Of a stretch of 64,000 bases of DNA, positions 49,740 through 58,638 are shown in pieces; the first letter of the stretch is position 1; every line of letters begins with the position of its first letter. The notes beneath the pieces were generated by a model. That model saw nothing but the letters and a program-made list of their open reading frames with translations. It had not been told where the DNA came from and did not search any database. The position numbers and the translations under genes were made by a program. Location of the stretch: NCBI GenBank assembly GCA_963832725.1, contig CAWHVG010000005.1:2232001-2296000 (forward strand). The letters run 5' to 3'. Source of the stretch: JAEZBP01 sp963832725 (lineage in GTDB: Bacteria > Myxococcota_A > Polyangia > Polyangiales > Sandaracinaceae).

Positions 49740-51140
49740 ATGGGGTTCAGGGACGATCGGGAGGCGCTCCGCGCGGGGAGAGAGGCCGCCGAGGCCGACG
49801 CGCGCGAGCTCCGCGAGAGGCTCGCCGAGGTCGAGGCGCAGCTCAGCGCGCACGAGACGAAGGACGTCAAAGACGAAGCCGAGCTGGCGCGCCTACGGGA
49901 CCAGGTCGCCCGCTTGCGAGGCCAGCCGGCACGTCCGAGAGCGCAAGCGCAGAAGACGCGCCTGGTCATCGCGGGCATCGTGGCCGCGGTCTTCGTGATG
50001 GGCAGTGTCATCGCCACGTTCTTCATGTCGACCAAACGTCCAGCGAGGGTCCAAGCGCCACCCGCACCGGCCGCCGCGACCGCCCCCGCGCCGAAGCCGC
50101 CGCCGAGCAGGCTCGACGTCGCGATCGTCGGCGCGCAGGTCACCGTCGACGACGAGCTGGGCTCCGTCGCGCCCGGCGACGGATGTGCGATTGAAGCGGA
50201 GGTCCGCGGCTCGAGCCTCGGGCAGGTCCGCGTCTACTGCGGCGGGGCAGAGCCGGTCTACGACTCCACGATGACCGGGGGCGCCGAGATGCGGATGTCG
50301 AGCTCCAACGCCGCCGAGCGCGCCGTACCGGGTGGCTTCGACCACCTGATCGCGTACGGGGACACCGGCAACCGGACCGGACCGCGGCCGCAGATCTCCC
50401 TCGACTCCGAACAGCACACCGCGCGGATTTGGCGCGACGACGCGATGCCCTTCGATCTGCGCCTCTTCCTCGACGACCGCAGCGCCATCCACCCGGGCGC
50501 AGCGGTGGGAGGCGTCACCGACATCCCCGTGACACCGATGCACCTCGGCGCGCTCGCCACCCACCACACGGGGAACGTCCCCGGCGACCTGAACGGCTGC
50601 GAGCTCATCGCGCACGGCGAAGCGGCCGGCGACCCCCACAACTGTCGCTTCGTGCTCAGGTGCGGCGACACGATCCTCTACGGCGCGTCGCACTCCGGCT
50701 ACAACGCCTGCGCGCTCTCCGACGAGAACGCCATCCTCTCGGCCGACGACGATCACACCGACGACGGCGATCCTGCGTTCCACCTGAACACGGCGGAGCA
50801 CACCCTCTCGGTCGCCGGCGAGGATTGGCAGGTCGAGCTCCGCCTCGAGCCGGACTCGCGGTGCAACCTGGACGGGCGCTGGAGCGGCCGCGCGCGCACC
50901 CCGGAAGCCGAGTCCACCCTGCACTTCGGACCGGGCGACGGCGACGCCACCGTCTTCGAGTCCGACGCGCTGCTGTCCGGGCCGGCGCAAGTCCAGCTCG
51001 ACTGCCAGCGAGGCACGGCGCAGATCCTCCTCGAAGACGGAACGCGCTACGACGGCCGCTTCGGACCCGGCTTCGCCACCTTCCTAGGCCGGCGGGGCGG
51101 CGAGACGCCAGCGCTCTTCTGGATGCGTCGCGAGCGCTGA
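49740..51140 (+). CDS. coiled-coil single-pass membrane protein, 466 aa
   Basis: N-terminal cytoplasmic coiled coil (MGFRDDREALRAGREAAEAD, then ELRERLAEVEAQLSAH and ELARLRDQVARLRG), one transmembrane segment (about residues 80-102, LVIAGIVAAVFVMGSVIATF), a Pro/Ala linker, and a roughly 330-residue exported part rich in beta strands and paired cysteines (GDGCAIEAEV.., VYCGG; NGCELIAHG.., NCRFVLRCG). It shares its N-terminal plan with the gene at 35962. No enzyme motif. Start ATG at 49740; weak ribosome site (CGCCGG). Unknown envelope function. Confidence 0.7.
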   Translation: MGFRDDREALRAGREAAEADARELRERLAEVEAQLSAHETKDVKDEAELARLRDQVARLRGQPARPRAQAQKTRLVIAGIVAAVFVMGSVIATFFMSTKRPARVQAPPAPAAATAPAPKPPPSRLDVAIVGAQVTVDDELGSVAPGDGCAIEAEVRGSSLGQVRVYCGGAEPVYDSTMTGGAEMRMSSSNAAERAVPGGFDHLIAYGDTGNRTGPRPQISLDSEQHTARIWRDDAMPFDLRLFLDDRSAIHPGAAVGGVTDIPVTPMHLGALATHHTGNVPGDLNGCELIAHGEAAGDPHNCRFVLRCGDTILYGASHSGYNACALSDENAILSADDDHTDDGDPAFHLNTAEHTLSVAGEDWQVELRLEPDSRCNLDGRWSGRARTPEAESTLHFGPGDGDATVFESDALLSGPAQVQLDCQRGTAQILLEDGTRYDGRFGPGFATFLGRRGGETPALFWMRRER

Positions 51141-51149
51141 GACGCGGTG

Positions 51150-51390
51150 GTTCATTCCGCGCGAGCTCGACGCCGGTCTCGAGCGCGCGGTCGGCCAGCA
51201 GGCGAGAGAGCAGATGGTGGAAGGCACCACCTTCCGCGAGGTCCTCGAGCGCGCTCGCCAGCGCCGCGCCGACGCGATGCTCGCCGAAGGCATCCCCTTC
51301 GCCGGCGTCGCCGACGCGCTCGGCTTCTCCGGCGTGCACAGCTTCCGCCGCGCCTACCAGCGCTGGCAGGACGCCGAGACCGGATCGGCG
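51150..51390 (+). pseudogene. remnant of an AraC-family regulator (C-terminal HTH)
   Basis: In one frame the sequence reads LERAVGQQAREQMVEGTTFR, then EVLERARQRRADAMLAEGIP and FAGVADALGFSGVHSFRRAY. This resembles the two helix-turn-helix motifs of AraC proteins, in particular the conserved GF-x(5)-F-RA-Y-RW of the second. There is no start codon or effector domain, and the end loses family character. It begins directly after the stop of the preceding gene. Confidence 0.5.
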
Positions 51391-51553
51391 GCGGCCGACG
51401 CCAGCGCGTGCACCTTCCGCGACGCGATCGGCCGAATGTGCCGCTGCCAGACCAGCCCCCCGCGTTCGATCCTTCGGCCCTCCGGGCGGATGACTTCGGG
51501 GGCATGGACCGGCACCGGCGCCGCGGAGACGCGCGGGCGGAGTCGGCCTGGAG

Positions 51554-52675
51554 TCACTCCCGCGGATGCAGATCGAACGTGCGCCGGACCTGCACCCCGC
51601 CGTAACGCGGGGACGGGAAGCGCCAGCGGCTGATGCGCGCGATGACGCACTCCGAGAGCCCCTCGTCGGCGCGGGCGCCGCGGGTGATGCTGGCGCGCTG
51701 CACCTGCCCGTCGCCGTCGACGAGCATCAACACTTCGAGCTGCACCCGGAGGTCCGGCACCTCCGCGAGCCGCGCCTCGTAGCATGCCCAGATCTGCGGC
51801 GTCCCTTCCCGCACGACCCGCTCGATCTGCTCCGGCGGAATGGTCGGGATCGGCGCCTCCGGGTCCTCCTGGTAGTCGGCCGTATGCCGCGGGTCGACGC
51901 GCCCCGGGAAGTCGCAGATTGGGCTGCCGACCGCCACCGCGACCCAATCGGCGGCCGACGGCGACGCGCCCTGCGCGACCAACGCCGACGACATCCAGCC
52001 GCTCACCGTGCCGCCGAGCGCGCCGACCTCGACCCTCGACCACTCGCCATCCTCTTCCACCACCCGGACCGGCGCGTTCTCCGGCACGGGCAGCCCCGCG
52101 CTCCCGTCGAGCGTCTCCTCGTCGGCGAAGATGCAGGCCGCGTTGCCCTCGCCGGCCGAGCCCACGTGCCGCTCCGTCGCCATGTCCGCCGCTTGGACGC
52201 AGCCGTCGAGCCCGATCGCGTCCCGCGGCACGACCCGCGAGCGCGCGCTGTCGAGCCCGATCGACACCCGCGCCGCCTCCCGCGACGACGCCAGCACGAA
52301 GACCGGCGCGCCCGCGTTCAGATGCGCCGAGAACGCGGCCTCGCTCATCTCGAACGGCTGCTGGAGGCAAGCCATCGGCCACCCCTCGGTGCGCGGCACC
52401 CGCCGGTGCGGCCCGTCGGCCACCGAGATCACGAACGCGTCCGCGTCCACCTGCACCAAGTCCGCCGTCGCCAGGTACGACTCGCCCGAGCCGAGCGCGT
52501 CGCGCGCGAAGAGGTAGGGCCCCGGCGCCAGATCCCCGACCCGCCGCAGCTCCGGCAGAGGATGCGAAGGCTCGGCGACCTCGTCCCCCGACGTATCGGA
52601 GTCCTCGGTCGACGACGAAGGCTGGCTCGCGCACATCGACGCGAGCGCAAAGATGGAGATGACGGTCAGTCGCAC
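51554..52675 (-). CDS. envelope protein with AgmX/PglI (TonB-like) C-terminal domain
   Basis: 373 aa. N-terminal hydrophobic leader with Cys (FALASMCASQ), so probably a lipoprotein. Middle region of about 250 residues includes an SH3-like segment (APVRVVEEDGEWSRVEVGAL, GGTVSGWM). The C-terminal 85 residues (IWACYEARLAEVPDLRVQL and LSECVIARISRWRFPSP) match the AgmX/PglI-type domain found in gliding-motility and energy-transducer proteins of myxobacteria. The family is known for the domain, not for a proven reaction. Similar endings occur in the gene at 57468. Start ATG at 52675. Confidence 0.75.
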   Translation of the reverse strand: MRLTVISIFALASMCASQPSSSTEDSDTSGDEVAEPSHPLPELRRVGDLAPGPYLFARDALGSGESYLATADLVQVDADAFVISVADGPHRRVPRTEGWPMACLQQPFEMSEAAFSAHLNAGAPVFVLASSREAARVSIGLDSARSRVVPRDAIGLDGCVQAADMATERHVGSAGEGNAACIFADEETLDGSAGLPVPENAPVRVVEEDGEWSRVEVGALGGTVSGWMSSALVAQGASPSAADWVAVAVGSPICDFPGRVDPRHTADYQEDPEAPIPTIPPEQIERVVREGTPQIWACYEARLAEVPDLRVQLEVLMLVDGDGQVQRASITRGARADEGLSECVIARISRWRFPSPRYGGVQVRRTFDLHPRE

Positions 52676-52817
52676 GGGGCCGAGCGTAGCAAGCCCGGGG
52701 CGCTGCGCCGCCCGATCGAGATGGCCTTCACGACGAAGCTGGTCAGCACGCCGGGGGCCCCGTCACCGGTCCCAGACGGTTCCCGCTGGCGAGCCGCCGT
52801 CCCGGCGACGTGGTGCG

Positions 52818-54422
52818 TCAGCCCTTGCCGACGCGCTGCAGCCGCTCCGGGTCCCCGAGGTACTCCTCGTAGCCCATGCCGAGATCGTAGTAGTTCTCGC
52901 CGGCCAGCTCGATCACGCGGTTCGTGATGGTGTCGACGAACTGCACGTCGTGGGAGCTGAGCCCGACGCACCCCTCGAACTTCTCGAGCGCATCGTTGAA
53001 CGCCTGGATCGACTCGAGGTCGAGGTGGTTGGTCGGCCCGTCCAGCAGCAGCACGTTCGGGTCCTGGAGCATCATCCGCGCGATCATGCAGCGAACCTTC
53101 TCGCCACCGGAGAGCACGCGGGCGGCCTTCTTCGTCTCGTCGCCCGAGAAGAGCATCCGGCCGAGGAAGCTGCGCACGAAGTGCTCTTCCTGGTTCTCGC
53201 TGTAGCGCCGCATCCAATCGATGAGGTTCGCGCGGGTGTCGAAGAGCTCCGCGTACTCCTTCGGGAGATAGCCGAGGTTGACCGAGCTTCCCCAGCGCAC
53301 CTCGCCCTCGTCCGGCTTCACCTTGCCGGCGAGAATCTGGAGGAACGTCGTCGTCGCCAGGTCGCTGCCGGTGACCACGAACTTCTCACCCTTGCTCAGA
53401 TGGAAGCGAACGTCCTTGAAGAGCACCTCACCGTCGATCGTCTTGCTGATCCCGTCGACGAAGAGCACCTCTTTGCCGAGGCGGCGCTCCGTGTTGAACC
53501 CGATGTACGGATACTTACGGGAGGACGGCTTGATGTCATCGAGCGTGATCTTGTCGAGCTGAGACTTGCGACTGGTGGCCTGCCTGGACTTCGACGCGTT
53601 CGCGCTGAAGCGCTGGATGAAGGCCTGCAGCTCCTTCATCTTGTCGACCTTGCGGCGGTTGGCGTCTTGCCGCTGCCGGAGCGCCATCTGGCTGGTCTGA
53701 TACCAGAACGTATAGTTGCCGGTGAAGAGCTGCACTTTCTGGAAATCGACGTCGGCAATGTGCGTGCAGACGCGGTCCAGGAAGTGACGGTCGTGGCTGA
53801 CCACGATCACCGTGTTCTTGAAGTCGAGGAGGAACCCCTCCAGCCAGAGGATGGAGTCGACGTCCAGGTGGTTGGTGGGCTCGTCGAGCAGGAGAATATC
53901 GGGATCGCCGAAGAGCGCCTTGGCCAGGAGCACGCGGACCTTCTCGCCGTCCTCGAGCTCCCTCACCAGGAGCGAGTGCTTCGCCTCGGGGATGCCCGAG
54001 CTGCTGAGCAGGCGCGCGGCGTTGGTCTCCGCGTTCCAGCCGTCGAGGTCGCCGAACTCGCCCTCGAGCTCCGCCGCCCGCATCCCGTCCTCGTCCGAGA
54101 AGTCGGGCTTCGCGTAGAGCGCGTCCTTCTCGGTCATGACCGCGTGGAGGCGTGCGTGCCCCATGATCACCGTCTCGAGCGCGGAGACGTCGTCGTACTT
54201 GAAGTGGTCCTGCTCGAGCACGCTCAGCCGCTGGCCCTCGCCGATGGCAATCTGCCCCGAGTAGGAGTCGATCTCGCCCGCGAGGCAGCGGAGGAAGGTC
54301 GACTTGCCAGCGCCGTTGGCCCCGATGAGGCCGTAGCAGTTGCCGGGCGTGAACTTGATGTCGACGTTCTCGAAGAGCGCGCGGCCGCCGAAGGACAGGG
54401 AGAGCTTGTCGGTATGGATCAT
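52818..54422 (-). CDS. ABC-F family ATPase (YbiT/YkpA-like)
   Basis: 534 aa with two ABC domains and no membrane part. ABC1: Walker A GANGAGKST, Walker B LLLDEPTNHLD, but the signature reads LEDGEK in place of LSGGE. ABC2: the Walker A position reads GSDLATTT without Lys, the signature LSGGEK is intact, and Walker B is LLLDGPTNHLD with Gly for the catalytic Glu. A linker rich in Arg/Lys (about residues 250-300, QAFIQRFSANASKSRQATS) matches the P-site-tRNA-interaction motif of ABC-F proteins. From memory, a degenerate second site is typical of the YkpA/YbiT branch. Acts on ribosomes, in translation quality control or antibiotic protection. Starts at the ATG at 54422. Confidence 0.85.
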   Translation of the reverse strand: MIHTDKLSLSFGGRALFENVDIKFTPGNCYGLIGANGAGKSTFLRCLAGEIDSYSGQIAIGEGQRLSVLEQDHFKYDDVSALETVIMGHARLHAVMTEKDALYAKPDFSDEDGMRAAELEGEFGDLDGWNAETNAARLLSSSGIPEAKHSLLVRELEDGEKVRVLLAKALFGDPDILLLDEPTNHLDVDSILWLEGFLLDFKNTVIVVSHDRHFLDRVCTHIADVDFQKVQLFTGNYTFWYQTSQMALRQRQDANRRKVDKMKELQAFIQRFSANASKSRQATSRKSQLDKITLDDIKPSSRKYPYIGFNTERRLGKEVLFVDGISKTIDGEVLFKDVRFHLSKGEKFVVTGSDLATTTFLQILAGKVKPDEGEVRWGSSVNLGYLPKEYAELFDTRANLIDWMRRYSENQEEHFVRSFLGRMLFSGDETKKAARVLSGGEKVRCMIARMMLQDPNVLLLDGPTNHLDLESIQAFNDALEKFEGCVGLSSHDVQFVDTITNRVIELAGENYYDLGMGYEEYLGDPERLQRVGKG

Positions 54423-54458
54423 CGCGACGGCGCATAGCAGGCGAGCGCGCGATGCCAA

Positions 54459-54499
54459 GGGGAATGGCCCAAATTCCCCAGAATTTACCCTTCGGACAT
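54459..54499 (-). promoter_or_regulatory. possible attenuator: 4-codon leader ORF and alternative hairpins
   Basis: On the ABC-F coding strand, a mini reading frame ATG TCC GAA GGG TAA (54499-54485) precedes two mutually exclusive stems: AAATTC-TGGG-GAATTT (54486-54471) and GGGGAAT with ATTCCCC (54479-54459). All lie 37-77 bases before the ABC-F start. The patch is AT-rich in GC-rich DNA. Antibiotic-resistance ABC-F genes are often controlled by such leader-peptide attenuation. No ribosome site precedes the mini ORF. Confidence 0.4.
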
Positions 54500-54794
54500 G
54501 CACCCGCGGACCGCTCGACCGGAGCTCGCAGCCGCAACTCGAGCGAGAGCAACACCGCGTCATGTCCCCCTCGGAGGGGCTCCCCGGGCTTGCCGTGACC
54601 CGCGCTCGGCGAGCCCACCGGCAGCCCGACCGGAGAATCGACCACACGAGCCCACGCGGGATGCTCGGCCGCGAGCGCCATGTTGCACCTGTGTCCCACC
54701 TGCGAAGCCCGGCTCGGGATCCCGGACGCGGCGCAGGAAGCTGAGCCTCCCCGATCGCGGAAGATATCGAGCGCAGAGGTGATAGGTTCGCTCG

Positions 54795-56234
54795 ATGTCC
54801 AAGGACAACCGCCTCGTCTACGGGATCGACGACAAGCCTCCGCTCTGGGAAGCGGTCGTCCTCGGGTTCCAGCACTACCTCACGATGTTCGGCTCCACGG
54901 TGGCCATCCCGCTTCTCTTGGCGGGGCCGCTCGGCATCGCCGACGACCGCCTGGCCCTCGCGAAGCTCATCGGGACGATGTTCTTCGTCAGCGGCATCGC
55001 CACCCTGCTCCAGACCACCTGGGGCAACCGGCTGCCCATCGTGCAGGGCGGCACCTTCAGCTTCCTGGCCGGCACCATCGCGATCTGCGGTATGGCCAGC
55101 CTGCGCAACGCCGGGTTCGAAGTGCGCATGGCCCACGTCCAGGGCGCGATCATCGCCGGCGCCATCGTCGAGACCATCGTCGGCTACAGCGGCCTGGCGG
55201 GCAGGCTGCTGCGCTTCGTCACCCCGATCAGCATCGCGCCCACCATCGCGCTCATCGGCCTCGCGCTCTTCGAGCTCGGCGCGCCCATCGCCGGGCAGCA
55301 CTGGGGCCTCGGCGGCCTGACCATCGTGTCGATCATCCTCTTCTCGCAGTACCTCCGGAACGTCAGCCGCTTCTTCCAGATGTTCCCGGTCCTCTTGGCG
55401 ATCGTCATCGCGTGGGGCACCGCTGCCATCCTCACCTGGACCGGTGTCTTCGGGCCCGAGCACCCCGGCCACGTCGACACCGCCATCCTCGGCGCCACGC
55501 CGTGGGTGCGCGTCCCCTACCCCTTCCAGTGGGGCATGCCCGTGTTCGCCGGCTCGGCCGTCGTCGGCATCCTGGCCGGCTACATCGCCTCGGTCGTCGA
55601 GTCGATCGGCGACTACTACTCCTGCGCCCGCCTGGCCGGCGCGCCGACCCCGGACGCCAAGACCATCAACCGCGGCATCGGCATGGAGGGCGTCGGCTGC
55701 CTCATCGCCGGCGTCTTCGGCACCGGCAACGGCACCACCAGCTACAGCGAGAACATCGGCGCCATCGGCATCACCCGCGTCGGCAGCCGCCGCGTCGTGC
55801 AGGTCGGCGCCGGGCTGATGATCGTCTTCGGTGTCATCACCAAGTTCGGCGCGCTCTTCACCACCATCCCCCAGCCGATCGTGGGCGGCATGTACTGCGC
55901 GATGTTCGGCATGATCGCCGCCGTGGGCCTCTCGAACCTCCAGCTCGTCGACCTGAACTCGCCGCGGAACCTCTTCATCCTCGGCTTCGCGTTCTTCATG
56001 GGCCTGAGCATCCCGGAGTATTTCGACGCCCACCCGCTGGCGCTCAGCGAGAACCTCACCTGGCTGGCCGACATCGTGAACACGCTCGGCAAGACCAGCA
56101 TGGCGGTGGGCGCGTTCATCGCCATCCTCCTCGACAACACCATCCCCGGCACCCCGGAGGAGCGCGGCCTCCACCACGTCACGCCGGCCGAGGTCACGCC
56201 GGCCGAGACGAAGGAAGAGGACGCGGCCGCCTGA
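54795..56234 (+). CDS. uracil/xanthine-type nucleobase permease (NCS2)
   Basis: 479 aa with about 12-14 membrane helices. NCS2 landmarks: N-terminal GFQHYLTMFGSTVAIPLLL, IVQGGTFSFL, the conserved DSxxx/ES motif as SVVESIGDYYSCARLAG, NRGIGMEGVGCL, and GTGNGTTSYSENIGAIGITRV. Imports uracil, xanthine or related bases with protons. The TSYSENIG segment resembles the xanthine/uric-acid and pyrimidine members; the base is not decidable by eye. Start ATG at 54795 has a weak site (AGAGGTGATAGG). The C-terminal tail is duplicated downstream. It lies 5 kb from pyrimidine-degradation genes, supporting a pyrimidine role. Confidence 0.85.
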   Translation: MSKDNRLVYGIDDKPPLWEAVVLGFQHYLTMFGSTVAIPLLLAGPLGIADDRLALAKLIGTMFFVSGIATLLQTTWGNRLPIVQGGTFSFLAGTIAICGMASLRNAGFEVRMAHVQGAIIAGAIVETIVGYSGLAGRLLRFVTPISIAPTIALIGLALFELGAPIAGQHWGLGGLTIVSIILFSQYLRNVSRFFQMFPVLLAIVIAWGTAAILTWTGVFGPEHPGHVDTAILGATPWVRVPYPFQWGMPVFAGSAVVGILAGYIASVVESIGDYYSCARLAGAPTPDAKTINRGIGMEGVGCLIAGVFGTGNGTTSYSENIGAIGITRVGSRRVVQVGAGLMIVFGVITKFGALFTTIPQPIVGGMYCAMFGMIAAVGLSNLQLVDLNSPRNLFILGFAFFMGLSIPEYFDAHPLALSENLTWLADIVNTLGKTSMAVGAFIAILLDNTIPGTPEERGLHHVTPAEVTPAETKEEDAAA

Positions 56235-56391
56235 GCCCGCCGGGTCGGGCGCGACGTCGAGCCAGCGAGGCCGCGTCGCGGCCTCCACCACGTCACGCCG
56301 GCCGAGGTCACGCCCGCCGAGCCCGCCGAGGAGGACGCGGCCGCCTGAGCCCGCCGGGTCGGGCGCGATGTCGAGCCAGCGAGGCCGCGTC
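56164..56391. repeat. tandem duplication (2 x 114 bp) of the permease gene's 3' end
   Basis: Bases 56164-56277 (last 23 codons, stop and 43 bases downstream) are repeated at 56278-56391. The copies differ mainly where ACGAAGGAAG is replaced by CCCGCCGAGG. The period (114) keeps the codon frame, so the second copy encodes a similar ending GLHHVTPAEVTPAEP... and stop, but it lies after the first stop and is not translated with the gene. Confidence 0.85.
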
Positions 56392-56669
56392 GAACCCTGT
56401 GACCTCGAACGTCAGGAGATACCCGGACGCGTGACGCCCGCGACGACGCTCCCGGCGGCGACGGTGTTCGTCGCCGGGCGCCTGCACGCGCCCATCCGGA
56501 GCAGTCTCGTCGTCGGCTCCAAGTGCAGACGATGAGGTCGGTGCGCTGCACGCCGCACACTCCCCCGAGACCCTCGCGCGGAGGGTCGGGCGAGCGAGGA
56601 GGCCTCGGCGACGAGCATGCTCTCGTGGCGACCGAGCGGGGCGGGCTGCTGCGTTGTATCTTCCGCGCC

Positions 56670-57293
56670 GTGCCTGCTTCGACTCGATCCCTCGCCCTCG
56701 TCGCCCTGTTGGTCTCGGCGTGCAGCAACGCGGCGCCCGCCTCCGACGGGGGGCTGATGAACGTGATGGAGACGCACCCCGACGCGACGCCAATCGCGCC
56801 GGCGACCGAGTGCACAGTGACGACCGGGAGCGTGGTCGTGACCGACCGCTCGCACCTCAATCCGTGCACTCCCGTGACCTATCCCGAGAACCCGCCGCTC
56901 GGCGGGCCGCACTACAGCGTGTGGGCGGCGTTCACGACCTACGACGCGCCGGTGCCGTGGGGCTTCCTCGTGCACTCGATGGAGCACGGGGCCGTCATCC
57001 TCACCTACAACTGCCCGGACGGTTGCCCCGACGTGCTGTCGGCGTTCGAGAACATCCAGGCCACCAAGACCGATCCGGTCTGCACCGACATGCCGACCCA
57101 GAACCGGATCGTCGTGGTGCCGGATCCGGATCTCCCGGTGCCGGTGGCCGCGGTCGCCTGGGAGAACGCGTACCTCGCGACCTGCCTCGACGTGCCCTCG
57201 TTGCAGGCGTTCGTCGACACGCACTATGGGAACGGGCCGGAGCAGGAGTGCGCGGGAGGGCTGAACCCGCTCGACGGCGTGTGGTGCCCCTGA
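56670..57293 (+). CDS. DUF3105-family lipoprotein
   Basis: 207 aa. Hydrophobic leader with lipobox (LVALLVSACSN) from a GTG at 56670. The conserved block ENPPLGGPHYSVWAAF, then PWGFLVHSMEHGAVILTY, is the DUF3105 signature with the His-containing LVHxxEHG. Paired cysteines (CPDGC; CTD..C) suggest disulfides. The family is uncharacterised and usually secreted or membrane-bound. An open 49-codon extension upstream lacks any signal features. The gap 56392-56669 holds nothing else recognisable. Confidence 0.8.
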   Translation: MPASTRSLALVALLVSACSNAAPASDGGLMNVMETHPDATPIAPATECTVTTGSVVVTDRSHLNPCTPVTYPENPPLGGPHYSVWAAFTTYDAPVPWGFLVHSMEHGAVILTYNCPDGCPDVLSAFENIQATKTDPVCTDMPTQNRIVVVPDPDLPVPVAAVAWENAYLATCLDVPSLQAFVDTHYGNGPEQECAGGLNPLDGVWCP

Positions 57294-57467
57294 GCCGCGC
57301 TCTCGCGTTCGTCGCGCCTCGCCCGAGGTGAATGGCGCGACCGCGAGACTTGCGGCCGAGCCCGATCTCGACGAGGCGCGGGCTTCCGCTCGCGCTCGAA
57401 GGCCCCGAGCTCGCCGCCGACCGCATCGCGTGCGTCGAGCGCCCCGCCGCAGCCCCGCGTCGATCGA

Positions 57468-58204
57468 TCAGGGTTCGTCGCCCTCGGACGCCGATTCGGG
57501 CTGCGAGGACGGCGCCGCGTGCACGACGTGCAGAAGCTCGCCCGGCGCGTCGCAACGCAGTCCGCCGGCTTCTTCGGGGAGCGCGGCCTGGACGCAGCCG
57601 GTCACCTGCGGGTCGGGGTGTCTCGGCTCGACCGACAGGACGCAGTCCACGTCCCACCGAACGCGCAGCGCGAGCATGTCGGTTCCTGCGCAGGCCAGGA
57701 TCACCTGGCTGGCCGCGTCGAGTCGCGCGCGCACCGCCGCCTCCACCGGCTCGTCGGTCTGGTCGGCTCGGGGCTCGGGCGCGGCCGCCTCACCGTCCGT
57801 TGAAGAGGGGTTCGCGAGCGGCGCGCCCGTCTCCCCACCGGAGCTCGCCTCCGCGGCCGGTTGCACATCCCGCCAATCGCCGACGGCCGCTCGATAGGCC
57901 GCCTCACCCTGGCGGAGCGACCGACAGGAGTCGCGCTGCCCCACATTGCCGGCGAGGCGAGCACGGGCTCGAGTCAGCCCACTCGGGGGAGGAACGCAGC
58001 GGTAGACGCCGAGCAACCCGCAGCCTCGGACCGCATACTCGTGGTCGCCGACCACGTCGAGGCTGAGGTCCTCACCGGCACATCCCTCGCTGCTATGAAC
58101 GAGGATGTGCTCGGCCCACGCGATATCCGTTTGGGCCGGCGGCGGGGTGACGCATCCGACGTCAGAGCAGCCGCGATGAGCGGCAACGTCGTCTTCGCCT
58201 TCAT
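57468..58204 (-). CDS. lipoprotein with AgmX/PglI-like C-terminal domain (frameshifted)
   Basis: About 245 aa. The start ATG at 58204 gives MKAKTTLPLIAA, and the continuation SDVGCVTPPPAQTDIAWAEH lies in the next frame; one base near 58164 joins them and forms a lipobox (LPLIAAC). The C-terminal part (AAVRARLDAASQVILACAGT and VTGCVQAALPEEAGGLRC) resembles AgmX/PglI-type domains, like the protein at 51554. The ATG overlaps the TGA of the preceding gene (ATGA), so the two are translationally coupled. Envelope role inferred. Confidence 0.6.
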
Positions 58205-58599
58205 CGGTAGATCGTCACCGAGTCGATGTCGGACAGCCGGATGCGCGAGGAGGGCCTATTCGAGCCGGCGATGATCAGGGTGTCATCCTCGACCCGCGCG
58301 GCGATCGGACGGAGGAAGAGACGGGCCGGACCGTGCAGCGGTACGAGGAGCGCGTCGGCGTCTTGCCGCAGCAAGACCGTGCGGCCGTCGAATCTCGTGA
58401 CCGGCACCCAATGCTCGCGCCATCCGCGCCGGGGAGAGCCACGCTCGGGTGACGGCGCGAGATGCGCGAGATCGGCGGGCCGAATGCGGACCGGCCGCTT
58501 GCACCCGCCGGCCATCACCATCGTGACCATGGTCACCGCGAAGATCAGAGCCGGAACCCGCCGCCGCACGGCGCGAGTGTACGCGATGATGGCGGGCAC
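58201..58599 (-). CDS. small lipoprotein, 132 aa
   Basis: Leader with hydrophobic stretch and Cys (VTMVTMVMAGGCKR). The mature part is beta-rich: RTVLLRQDADALLVPLHG, RLFLRPIAARVEDDTLIIAG and RIRLSDIDSVTIY, a repeated-strand pattern. It has no recognised family. Its TGA overlaps the ATG of the next lipoprotein gene by four bases, an arrangement that points to joint production. Start codon at 58599 lacks a clear ribosome site. Confidence 0.6.
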   Translation of the reverse strand: MPAIIAYTRAVRRRVPALIFAVTMVTMVMAGGCKRPVRIRPADLAHLAPSPERGSPRRGWREHWVPVTRFDGRTVLLRQDADALLVPLHGPARLFLRPIAARVEDDTLIIAGSNRPSSRIRLSDIDSVTIYR

Positions 58600-58638
58600 T
58601 CCACCCCAAAAGTGAAGGCTACGCAGGACGGCCCCCGC

